From: Blastococcus sp. TF02-09
GTDB taxonomy: Bacteria > Actinomycetota > Actinomycetes > Mycobacteriales > Geodermatophilaceae
Assembly: GCF_003319105.1 (NCBI RefSeq)
Contig: NZ_QOHH01000002.1
Location: 124,001 to 188,000, forward strand
Direction: 5' to 3'
Length of the DNA: 64,000 nt
In this document: positions 58,122 to 64,000 of the stretch, one piece after another
Layout of the letters: every line of letters begins with the position of its first letter
How positions within the stretch are numbered: the stretch's first letter is position 1
Notes under the pieces: model-generated
What the model saw: the letters and a program-made list of their open reading frames with translations, nothing else
Told to the model about the DNA's origin: nothing
Databases searched by the model: none
Translations under genes and position numbers: made by a program

Positions 58122-60419
58122 TCAGAGCTTCACAAGCGGGGCGTAGCGCAGGACGAGGCGCTTGGTGCCGCCGGAGCCGAAGTCCACGGTGGCCTGCGCC
58201 TTCTCGCCCGCCCCGGTCACCTCGACCACGGTGCCCAGACCGAACGCGTCGTGGCTGACCCGGTCGCCGACGTCCACCGAGATGACCTGGCGGTTGCCGG
58301 CGCCGCCGCGGAGGCCGCCGGTGGACAGGCCGGTCGCGGCCACGCGCGTCTGCGCCGACCGGTACCCCGTGGACGGCGCAGGCGTCGGGTCGAGGCGCTC
58401 CCAGTGGATGGTCTCGGCCGGGATCTCGTCGAGGAACCGTGACGGCGGGTTGTAGGCCGGCTGCCCCCAGCTGGTCCGCACCGTGGCCCGGGAGATGAAC
58501 AGCCGCTGCTGGGCCCGGGTGATGCCGACGTAGGCCAGCCGGCGCTCCTCCTCCAGCTCGCGCGGGTCGCCCAGGGCGCGCAGGTGCGGGAAGACGCCGT
58601 CCTCCATGCCGGTCAGGAACACCACCGGGAACTCCAGACCCTTGGCGGTGTGCAGCGTCATCATCGTGACCACGCCGGCGTCGTCACCGGTCACCGGGAT
58701 CTGGTCGGCGTCGGCCACCAGCGACACCTGCTCGAGGAAGTCCGTGACCGTGCCGCCCGGGTTCGCCGCCTCGAACTCCGCGGCTACCGAGATGAGCTCG
58801 TTGAGGTTGTCGACCCGACCCTCGTCCTGCGGATCGGTGCTGGCCTGCAGCTCCGCGAGGTAGCCGGTGCGGTCGAGGATGCTCTCCAGCAGCGCGGCCG
58901 GGCCCGAACCGGTCTCGACCAGCTGCTCGAACTCCTCGAGCAGGGCCACGAACTCCTGGATCGCCTTGAGCGAGCGGGTGGCGAGCTCCCCCACCTCGGA
59001 GCAGCGGCGCAGCGCCGAGGCGAAGGCGATCCGCTCGCGGTCGGCGAAGTTCTCGATGCAGGCCTCGGCCCGCTCACCGATGCCGCGCTTGGGGGTGTTG
59101 ATCACCCGCCGGAGGCTGACGACGTCGGCCGGGTTCGCGACGACCTTGAGGTAGGCCAGCGCGTCGCGGACCTCCTTGCGCTCGTAGAAGCGCACTCCAC
59201 CGACGACCTTGTACGGCATGCCGACCCGGATGAAAACCTCTTCGAAAACACGGGAGGCGTTGTTGGTCCGGTAGAAGACGGCGATGTCCTTGGGCTGGGC
59301 CACACCGTCGTCGACCAGCTTGTCGATCTGCTCGGCGACCCAGGCGGCCTCGTCGTGCTCGTTGTCGGCGACGTAGCCCTCGATCAGCTCGCCGTCGCCG
59401 GAGTCGGTCCACAGGTTCTTGGGCCGCCGGCCGGTGTTCCTGGCGATGACGGTGTTCGCAGCCTTGAGGATGCGCTGGGTCGAGCGGTAGTTCTGCTCCA
59501 GCAGGATCGTGGTCGCCTGCGGGTAGTCGCGTTCGAACTCGTCGATGTTGCGGATCGTCGCGCCGCGGAAGGCGTAGATGGACTGGTCGGCGTCGCCCAC
59601 GACGCACAGCTCGGCCATGGGCACCGGGCCCTCACCGGTGCCCACCAGCTCGCGGACCAGCATGTACTGGGCGTGGTTGGTGTCCTGGTACTCGTCGACC
59701 AGCACGTGGCGGAACCGGCGGCGGTAGTGCTCCGCGACGTCGGGGAACGCCTGCAGCAGGTGGACGGTGTTCATGATCAGGTCGTCGAAGTCCATGGCGT
59801 GCGCCTGGCGCAGCCGCTGCTGGTACAGCGTGTAGGCCTCGGCGAGCACCTTCTCCGGCGCCGTCCCCGGGACGTAGCTCTCCTCGTCGATCAGCTCGTT
59901 CTTGAGGTTCGACACCTGCGCTGCGAGGCTGCGCCCCGGGTACCGCTTCGCGTCCAGGTCCAGGTCACGGGCCACCATCGTCATGAGCCGGACCGAGTCG
60001 CCCTGGTCGTAGATGGTGAACGAGGACTTCAGGCCGAGCTTGGCGGCCTCGGCCCGCAGGATGCGCACGCACATCGAGTGGAACGTCGACACCCACATCG
60101 CCCGCGCCCGGGGGCCGACGAGCTGGGCCACCCGCTCCTTCATCTCGCCGGCTGCCTTGTTGGTGAAGGTGATCGCCAGGATCTCGCCGGGCGACGCGTG
60201 CCGGGAGCCGAGCAGGTAGGCGATGCGGTGCGCCAGGACGCGGGTCTTGCCCGAACCGGCGCCGGCCACGATGAGCAGCGGCCCGCCCTCGTGGACGACG
60301 GCCTGGCGCTGCGGGCCGTTGAGCCCGGCGAGCATGCGGTCCAGCTCCCGGCCCAGGGACCCCGGCGCGGAGCGCTGGAGTGCGGCGGTACCGGGGAGGG
60401 CCTGCTGGACGCTGCTCAT
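58122..60419 (-). CDS. pcrA: ATP-dependent DNA helicase PcrA/UvrD1
   Basis: 765 aa superfamily 1A 3'-5' helicase. Motif I AGAGSGKTRVLAHRI, Ia TFTNKAAGEMKERV, II LVDEYQDTNHAQ, III VVGDADQSIYAFRGAT, IV EQNYRSTQRIL, V TAKGLEFPVVFLTGMEDG and VI RRLAYVGITRAQQRLF are all intact. A C-terminal Tudor-like domain (residues about 700-765, VISVDVGDRVSHDAFGLGTV) matches PcrA, which uses it to contact RNA polymerase. Role in nucleotide excision repair and replication-transcription conflicts. No SOS box was found upstream. Confidence 0.96.
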   Translation of the reverse strand: MSSVQQALPGTAALQRSAPGSLGRELDRMLAGLNGPQRQAVVHEGGPLLIVAGAGSGKTRVLAHRIAYLLGSRHASPGEILAITFTNKAAGEMKERVAQLVGPRARAMWVSTFHSMCVRILRAEAAKLGLKSSFTIYDQGDSVRLMTMVARDLDLDAKRYPGRSLAAQVSNLKNELIDEESYVPGTAPEKVLAEAYTLYQQRLRQAHAMDFDDLIMNTVHLLQAFPDVAEHYRRRFRHVLVDEYQDTNHAQYMLVRELVGTGEGPVPMAELCVVGDADQSIYAFRGATIRNIDEFERDYPQATTILLEQNYRSTQRILKAANTVIARNTGRRPKNLWTDSGDGELIEGYVADNEHDEAAWVAEQIDKLVDDGVAQPKDIAVFYRTNNASRVFEEVFIRVGMPYKVVGGVRFYERKEVRDALAYLKVVANPADVVSLRRVINTPKRGIGERAEACIENFADRERIAFASALRRCSEVGELATRSLKAIQEFVALLEEFEQLVETGSGPAALLESILDRTGYLAELQASTDPQDEGRVDNLNELISVAAEFEAANPGGTVTDFLEQVSLVADADQIPVTGDDAGVVTMMTLHTAKGLEFPVVFLTGMEDGVFPHLRALGDPRELEEERRLAYVGITRAQQRLFISRATVRTSWGQPAYNPPSRFLDEIPAETIHWERLDPTPAPSTGYRSAQTRVAATGLSTGGLRGGAGNRQVISVDVGDRVSHDAFGLGTVVEVTGAGEKAQATVDFGSGGTKRLVLRYAPLVKL

Positions 60420-60519
60420 GACTACATCACTGTAAGCCGATCGGGGGACAGAAATTCCGCGCCGTCCACGACTCCGCGGGGCCCGCGCGCGGTGCTGGCC
60501 GCGTCCCCGGCGGCTGTGG

Positions 60520-60525
60520 CAGACT
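60520..60525 (+). promoter_or_regulatory. -10 hexamer CAGACT before the leader ORF
   Basis: CAGACT followed by six nt CGCCCC-like spacer and GTG 60532, the spacing of a leaderless transcript that begins at the leader start codon. The hexamer departs from TANNNT at the first base only, so confidence is moderate. Confidence 0.4.
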
Positions 60526-60531
60526 GCCCCC

Positions 60532-60594
60532 GTGCTCGCCAGCCTCAGCTTTTACTACGGCTACCGGGATCCGGTCGCCGTCACCGCAGGCTGA
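60532..60594 (+). CDS. Leader peptide of a predicted aromatic amino acid attenuator
   Basis: Twenty codons from GTG to TGA encode M-L-A-S-L-S then the run F-Y-Y-G-Y, then R-D-P-V-A-V-T-A-G. Four of 20 residues are Phe or Tyr, clustered at codons 7-11, and the frame is followed by a hairpin and T-rich tract, then by chorismate mutase. This is the architecture of ribosome-mediated attenuation: stalling at Phe/Tyr codons when charged tRNA is scarce would favour read-through. Too short to be a normal gene; its existence rests on this arrangement. Confidence 0.7.
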   Translation: MLASLSFYYGYRDPVAVTAG

Positions 60595-60609
60595 GCACAG
60601 CCGCACCAG

Positions 60610-60650
60610 ACGCCCCGGGCCCGAAGAGCCCCGGGGCGTTCTTCGTTTCC
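60610..60650 (+). terminator. Attenuator hairpin with T-rich tail before chorismate mutase
   Basis: Arms ACGCCCCGGG (60610-60619) and its complement (60630-60639) form a 10-bp stem, extendable with a bulge to a GGGC/GCCC pair. The tail TTCTTCGTTT follows at once, which is unusual for this genome, where other terminators lack T tracts. It lies 16 nt after the leader stop codon and 37 nt before the chorismate mutase start. A 5-bp hairpin over the leader stop (60589-60602) may be part of the switch. Confidence 0.7.
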
Positions 60651-60686
60651 GGGGCAGGACGGGCTCCCTCCCCCGAAGGACATCCC

Positions 60687-60965
60687 ATGAGCACCACCGC
60701 CACAACCGCCGTCACCGGCTCCGAGATCGACCGGATCGGCGCCCTCCGCGAGGAGATCGACGCCTGCGACGCCGCCATCATCGAGCTGGTGCAGCGCCGG
60801 CTGGCCGTCTCGCAGGAGATCGGCGCGGTTCGCCGCGCCAGCGGCGGCACCCGGCTGAACCTCGCGCGCGAGCAGCAGGTGCTCGCCCGGTTCCAGGACG
60901 CGCTCGGCCCCGACGGCGCCGCGCTCGGGATGATGCTGCTGCGCCAGGGCCGCGGCCGCCTCTGA
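60687..60965 (+). CDS. Chorismate mutase (AroQ class)
   Basis: 92 aa all-helical enzyme converting chorismate to prephenate for Phe and Tyr. The first helix has IGALREEIDACDAAIIELVQRRLAVSQEIGAV (key Arg in LREEID and QRR), then RRASGGTRLNLAREQQVL with Arg/Glu at the active-site positions. Length and site match the small actinobacterial AroQ-delta type such as Rv0948c, which is also next to uvrD1 and depends on DAHP synthase for high activity. ATG 60687 has AAGGA eight nt upstream. Control by the upstream attenuator is predicted. Confidence 0.85.
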   Translation: MSTTATTAVTGSEIDRIGALREEIDACDAAIIELVQRRLAVSQEIGAVRRASGGTRLNLAREQQVLARFQDALGPDGAALGMMLLRQGRGRL

Positions 60966-60986
60966 GCCCCCGGCGGGCGGCCGGGC

Positions 60987-61670
60987 TCAGCCGGCCACCT
61001 GCACGCTGTCCCCCGTCGAGACCGCCGGACCGGCGAGGGTGTTGCCGCCGTAGCGCAGCCGCCAGGTACCCGTGGCCTCGGCCGGCACCGTCGTGCGGAC
61101 CCAGCCCCTCGCGTCCGTCGCGACGGCCTTGACCCGGGTCCAGGCGCCGGTCGCCGTCCGGAACTCCACCGCCACGGCCCGCCCGACGTAGGGGACGTAG
61201 CGGCCGTTGCTCCAGTCCACGACCAGCAGCCGGCCGGTGACCGTCATCGCCGAGCCCCGCTGCGCCGGCTCCGGGGCGGCGTTGAACGACCCGTCCTGCC
61301 ACGTGGTGCGGCGGAGCAGCGAGAACGAGGCCGGCAGGTCACGGGAGCTCGCCATGAAGTAGTCGTCGTAGGCGTCGACAGCCACGTCGTGGACGCCCGC
61401 CTCGGCGTTGGACCGGGGACCGAACGTCTGCTCCGCCGATCCCTTGTAGACGTAGAAGACGTCGGACTCCGCCTTCCAGTAGCCCAGGGTGCACCCGGAC
61501 GTCGACACGGCGAAGGTCCTGGTGATCGGCGTCAGGCCGACGACCACGGAGCGCGGGCTGACGCCGTCGATGACGCACGGCACGTCGGCCCGCGCGGCGG
61601 GCGCACCCACGACGCCGAGGGCCACGGACAGGCCGAGGACGGCGAGCAGGGGCGTGAGACGGGACCTCAT
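60987..61670 (-). CDS. Secreted protein with Ig-like/beta-rich domains, unknown function
   Basis: 227 aa. Signal peptide MRSRLTPLLAVLGLSVALGVVGAPAARA, then beta-rich sequence. Features are a Cys pair (PCVIDGVSP and STSGCTLGYWK), an FYVYKGSAEQTFGP segment, and from about residue 145 an MTVTGRLLVVDWSNGRYVPYVGRAV stretch resembling bacterial Ig-like repeats (quoted in part as VTGRLLVVDW). ATG 61670 follows GGAGGAG. A palindromic operator-like site overlaps its predicted -35. Confidence 0.7.
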   Translation of the reverse strand: MRSRLTPLLAVLGLSVALGVVGAPAARADVPCVIDGVSPRSVVVGLTPITRTFAVSTSGCTLGYWKAESDVFYVYKGSAEQTFGPRSNAEAGVHDVAVDAYDDYFMASSRDLPASFSLLRRTTWQDGSFNAAPEPAQRGSAMTVTGRLLVVDWSNGRYVPYVGRAVAVEFRTATGAWTRVKAVATDARGWVRTTVPAEATGTWRLRYGGNTLAGPAVSTGDSVQVAG

Positions 61671-61704
61671 CGGGCTCCTCCGCGTGGTACCGGGGTGGCG
61701 GCGG

Positions 61705-61710
61705 ACGCTA
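61705..61710 (-). promoter_or_regulatory. -10 hexamer TAGCGT of the secreted-protein gene
   Basis: TAGCGT on the minus strand. The expected -35 position (17 bp upstream) falls inside the 20-bp palindrome at 61727-61746. The leader would be about 28 nt with a GGAGGAG ribosome-binding site. Confidence 0.45.
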
Positions 61711-61726
61711 GGGCCTCGCCGGCCGG

Positions 61727-61746
61727 CACCGTCGGATCCGACGGTG
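61727..61746. promoter_or_regulatory. 20-bp perfect palindrome, operator candidate
   Basis: CACCGTCGGATCCGACGGTG is perfectly self-complementary and covers the expected -35 of the secreted-protein promoter. Such placement is typical of repressor operators. The regulator is not identified. Confidence 0.5.
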
Positions 61747-61799
61747 AGCCTGTGCTGGACGCGCCCGGAGTGACGGATGAGGCATCACCCGACGGCTGC

Positions 61800-62093
61800 T
61801 CAGAGCCAGGCGCGCCAGACCTGCGAGTCCTCGTCGCCCAGCGCCGCCGCCTCGAGCACGTCGCCCGGGCAGAGCTCCTGCACCTGCTCCCCCAGGGCGT
61901 GCGCGAGCCCGAGGGCGGCGTCCAGGTCGTCGGCGTCGCACTCCGTGGAGGCGCGCAGCACCGCACGGTCCGGCTCCCGCCAGACGCGGAGCTCCTCGTC
62001 CCCCCGGCGCAGCCCGGCCGCGACCGCGTCGACGGTGGCGTCGTCCACCGCGGTGGCGGCCCGCAGCGCGACGTAGACGGTGAAGGTGGGCAC
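61800..62093 (-). CDS. Small conserved-looking protein, unknown function
   Basis: 97 aa from GTG 62093: PTFTVYVALRAATAVDDATV, then VDAVAAGLRRGDEELRVWRE, RAVLRASTECDADDL and AHALGEQVQELCPGD. The pattern beta-alpha-beta-beta-alpha suggests a ferredoxin-like fold; no family recognised. CAGACT lies seven nt before the start on the minus strand, compatible with a leaderless mRNA. The adjoining long open frame to 63815 is a shadow of the next gene. Confidence 0.55.
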   Translation of the reverse strand: MPTFTVYVALRAATAVDDATVDAVAAGLRRGDEELRVWREPDRAVLRASTECDADDLDAALGLAHALGEQVQELCPGDVLEAAALGDEDSQVWRAWL

Positions 62094-62243
62094 GGGCCGA
62101 GTCTGCCCGGTGCGCTCGGCCGGCCGGCAGGCACCGGGTGAGCAGGGTCGATGTGAAGGACCGGTCCGCGCCACTCGTGCTCCCCCAGTCACAGACACCC
62201 CACCGGGAGCGCCGGGGTCCCCGGGCGGACCGCTCGGTCCGCT

Positions 62244-62249
62244 TACCGT
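62244..62249 (+). promoter_or_regulatory. -10 hexamer TACCGT, probable leaderless promoter
   Basis: TACCGT, six nt, then the GTG of the cytidylyltransferase/SDR gene. No Shine-Dalgarno sequence is present. Confidence 0.55.
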
Positions 62250-62255
62250 TGCGTC

Positions 62256-63734
62256 GTGACCAGATTGCGGAACGTGGCTGTCGTGCTCGCCGGTGGGACC
62301 GGGACGCGGGTGGGACTCTCCATCCCCAAGCAGCTGATCAAGATCGCCGGCAAGCCGATCATCGAGCACACGATCGGCACACTGCAGGCCTCGCCGCAGA
62401 TCGACGAGATCATCGTGCTGATGACGCCCGGTCACCTGGACGCCGTCCACGCCTTCCTCCGGCCCGGCGGGTACCCGAAGGTCACCCGGGTGCTCGAGGG
62501 AGCCGACACCCGCAACGCGACGACGCAGCGCGCACTCGACGCCCTGGGCGACGAGGAGTGCAACGTCCTGTTCCACGACGCCGTCCGGCCGCTGCTCAGC
62601 CAGCGCGTGATCGCCGACTGCGTCGACGCCCTCGAGCAGTACGAGGCGGTGGACACCGCGATCCCCTCGGCCGACACGATCATCCAGGTCGACGAGTCGG
62701 GCCGGACCATCGACGACGTCCTCAAGCGCGGGCTGCTCCGCCGCGGCCAGACCCCGCAGGGCTTCCGCCTGTCGGTGATCCGCCGGGCCTACGCCCAGGC
62801 GGCCCAGGACGCGTCGTTCGAGGCGACCGACGACTGCACCGTGGTGCTCCGCTACGCCCCCGACGTCCCGATCGCCGTCGTGCGCGGCGAAGAGCGCAAC
62901 ATGAAGATCACCGAGCCGATCGACGTCTACATCGCCGACAAGCTCTTCCAGCTGGACAGCCACGAGGCGCCGCGCCCCCGCTACGACTCGGAGTACCGGG
63001 CGGCCCTCGCCGGCAAGACCGTCGTCGTCTTCGGCGGCTCCTACGGGATCGGCGCCGACATCGCCCGCATGGCCGAGTCCTACGGCGCGATCACCAAGGT
63101 GTTCAGCCGCTCGGCCACCAACACCCACGTCGAGCGGCGCGCGGACATCGTCGCCGCCTGCGAGCAGGTGCTGGCCGCCACCGGCCGCATCGACTACGTG
63201 GTGAACACCGCGGGCATCCTGCACCGCGGCGAGCTGGCCGAGACCAGCGAGGAGACCGTCTACTCGGCCACCGAGGTCAACTACCTCGCGCCGATCCACA
63301 TCTCGCAGGTGTTCCAGCCGCACTTGAAGAAGACCAACGGCTCGCTGCTGCTGTTCACCTCGAGCTCCTACACCCGCGGTCGCAGCGGCTACAGCCTCTA
63401 CTCCTCGGCCAAGGCCGCCGTGGTCAACCTGACCCAGGCGCTGGCCGACGAGTGGGCTGCCGACGGCGTGCGGATCAACTGCATCAACCCCGAGCGGACC
63501 GCCACGCCCATGCGGACCAAGGCGTTCGGCCAGGAGCCCGAGGGCAGCCTGCTGACGTCGGAGGCGGTCGCGGAGACCTCGCTCGACGTCCTCATCAGCT
63601 CCTTCACCGGTCACATCGTCGACGTCCGCCGCGAGGACGCGCTGTCCTCCCACGTCGCCGCGTCGGTGTCCGCCGAGCTGGTGCCGGACGACGCCGCAGC
63701 GGACCACCTGCCGGGCGTCGACCAGAGCCAGTGA
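62256..63734 (+). CDS. Bifunctional cytidylyltransferase/SDR (Bcs1-like CDP-ribitol synthase)
   Basis: 492 aa with two domains. Residues 1-235 are an IspD/TarI-type cytidylyltransferase (VVLAGGTGTRVGLSIPKQLIKIAG, HDAVRPLLSQRVI, TPQGFRLSVI, MKITEPIDVYIAD). Residues 250-470 are a short-chain dehydrogenase (VVVFGGSYGIGADIARM, NTAGILHRGEL, SSSYTRGRSGYSLYSSAKAAV with Ser-Tyr-Lys). The pair matches Haemophilus Bcs1, which reduces ribulose-5-phosphate and couples it to CTP, giving CDP-ribitol. It predicts a ribitol-containing wall teichoic acid or capsule. Coupled (GTGA) to a glycosyltransferase. Confidence 0.85.
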   Translation: MTRLRNVAVVLAGGTGTRVGLSIPKQLIKIAGKPIIEHTIGTLQASPQIDEIIVLMTPGHLDAVHAFLRPGGYPKVTRVLEGADTRNATTQRALDALGDEECNVLFHDAVRPLLSQRVIADCVDALEQYEAVDTAIPSADTIIQVDESGRTIDDVLKRGLLRRGQTPQGFRLSVIRRAYAQAAQDASFEATDDCTVVLRYAPDVPIAVVRGEERNMKITEPIDVYIADKLFQLDSHEAPRPRYDSEYRAALAGKTVVVFGGSYGIGADIARMAESYGAITKVFSRSATNTHVERRADIVAACEQVLAATGRIDYVVNTAGILHRGELAETSEETVYSATEVNYLAPIHISQVFQPHLKKTNGSLLLFTSSSYTRGRSGYSLYSSAKAAVVNLTQALADEWAADGVRINCINPERTATPMRTKAFGQEPEGSLLTSEAVAETSLDVLISSFTGHIVDVRREDALSSHVAASVSAELVPDDAAADHLPGVDQSQ

Positions 63735-64000
63735 CCAGCGCGCCGGTCGTCGGCGTCGTCGTCCTGACGCAGGGCCGCCGCCCGGCCGAGCTGGACCGGG
63801 CGGTGCGCTCGGCACTCGCCCAGCGCAACGTCGTCGTCGACGTGGTGGTCGTCGGCAACGGCTGGCAGCCCACCGGGCTGCCGGACGGTGTCCGCGCCGT
63901 CGGACTGGCCGAGAACCTGGGCATCCCCGCGGGACGCAACGCCGGGGTGCCGCACGTCGCCGGCGACCTGCTGCTCTTCCTGGACGACGACGCGACGCTC
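63731..64000 (+). CDS. Family 2 glycosyltransferase, 5' part (runs off right edge)
   Basis: The first 90 codons from GTG 63731 show a GT-A fold: VVGVVVLTQGRRPAELDRAV, ALAQRNVVVDVVVVGNGW, NLGIPAGRNAGVPHVAGDLL and LLFLDDDATL with the DDD metal motif at the very end. GTGA overlap with the CDP-ribitol gene suggests it helps build the same surface polymer. The rest is outside the window. Confidence 0.85.
   Translation, partial: MTSAPVVGVVVLTQGRRPAELDRAVRSALAQRNVVVDVVVVGNGWQPTGLPDGVRAVGLAENLGIPAGRNAGVPHVAGDLLLFLDDDATL

Overview
This window looks like a chromosomal segment of a very high-GC actinobacterium. The codon third positions are almost all G or C, GTG starts are common, and most co-directional genes are joined by ATGA or GTGA overlaps. 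A DUF222/HNH endonuclease gene, a DUF6318 lipoprotein, a PerM-like protein and Rv0954-like proteins point to Actinomycetia. Family Geodermatophilaceae (Blastococcus, Geodermatophilus, Modestobacter) is my best guess, from general resemblance only. No rRNA, tRNA, CRISPR array, insertion sequence or prophage was found.

Layout. 1-5.8 kb: a minus-strand operon (YbdK-type carboxylate-amine ligase, M20 amidohydrolase, methylmalonyl-CoA mutase small and large subunits; the last runs off the left edge). 5.9-9.2 kb: purine nucleoside phosphorylase, an epimerase and a phosphohexomutase. 9.2-13.5 kb: small accessory genes (DUF805, a lipoprotein/secreted protein pair, a RibD-like reductase), then a Gfo/Idh oxidoreductase and upp. 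13.5-15.8 kb: an accessory patch with a DUF222-HNH endonuclease gene that carries a near-perfect SOS box, a palindrome-rich spacer and a broken GNAT gene. 15.8-20.6 kb: deoC, an aldehyde dehydrogenase, a catalytically dead second ALDH and an acidic duplicated protein. 20.6-32.2 kb: a DEAD-box helicase, then a long minus-strand nucleoside uptake and salvage operon (BMP lipoprotein, ABC ATPase, two permeases, cdd, deoA, an ABC-2 exporter pair, add). 32.4-43.6 kb: D-Ala-D-Ala carboxypeptidase, 2H phosphoesterase, trpS, hisC-like, galE-like, CNNM/HlyC-type membrane protein, CAP protein, DUF559 protein, icd, mdh, DUF3017, folD. 44.5-61 kb: pentapeptide protein, purH, purN, PerM-like, Rv0954-like, sucD, sucC, S15-type hydrolase, B12-domain remnant, lipase, M23 peptidase, pcrA/uvrD1 and chorismate mutase. 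61-64 kb: a secreted protein, a small unknown, a Bcs1-like CDP-ribitol enzyme and the start of a glycosyltransferase.

How the genes work together. The left two thirds form an unusually complete nucleoside economy: import (BMP-ABC), deamination (cdd, add), phosphorolysis (punA, deoA), pentose-phosphate handling (phosphohexomutase, deoC), acetaldehyde removal (ALDH pair) and base recovery (upp). From memory, its order resembles M. tuberculosis Rv3305c-Rv3315c, while 45.7-61 kb resembles Rv0948c-Rv0957. TCA genes (icd, mdh, sucCD, propionate entry through mutAB) sit between.

Regulation. The most interesting element is a short leader ORF with a Phe-Tyr-Tyr-Gly-Tyr run, followed by a hairpin and T-rich tract upstream of chorismate mutase, which reads as a ribosome-mediated attenuator. 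Many genes begin 6-7 nt after a TANNNT hexamer and are probably translated from leaderless mRNAs. Strong hairpins lie between some co-directional genes and may set unequal expression.
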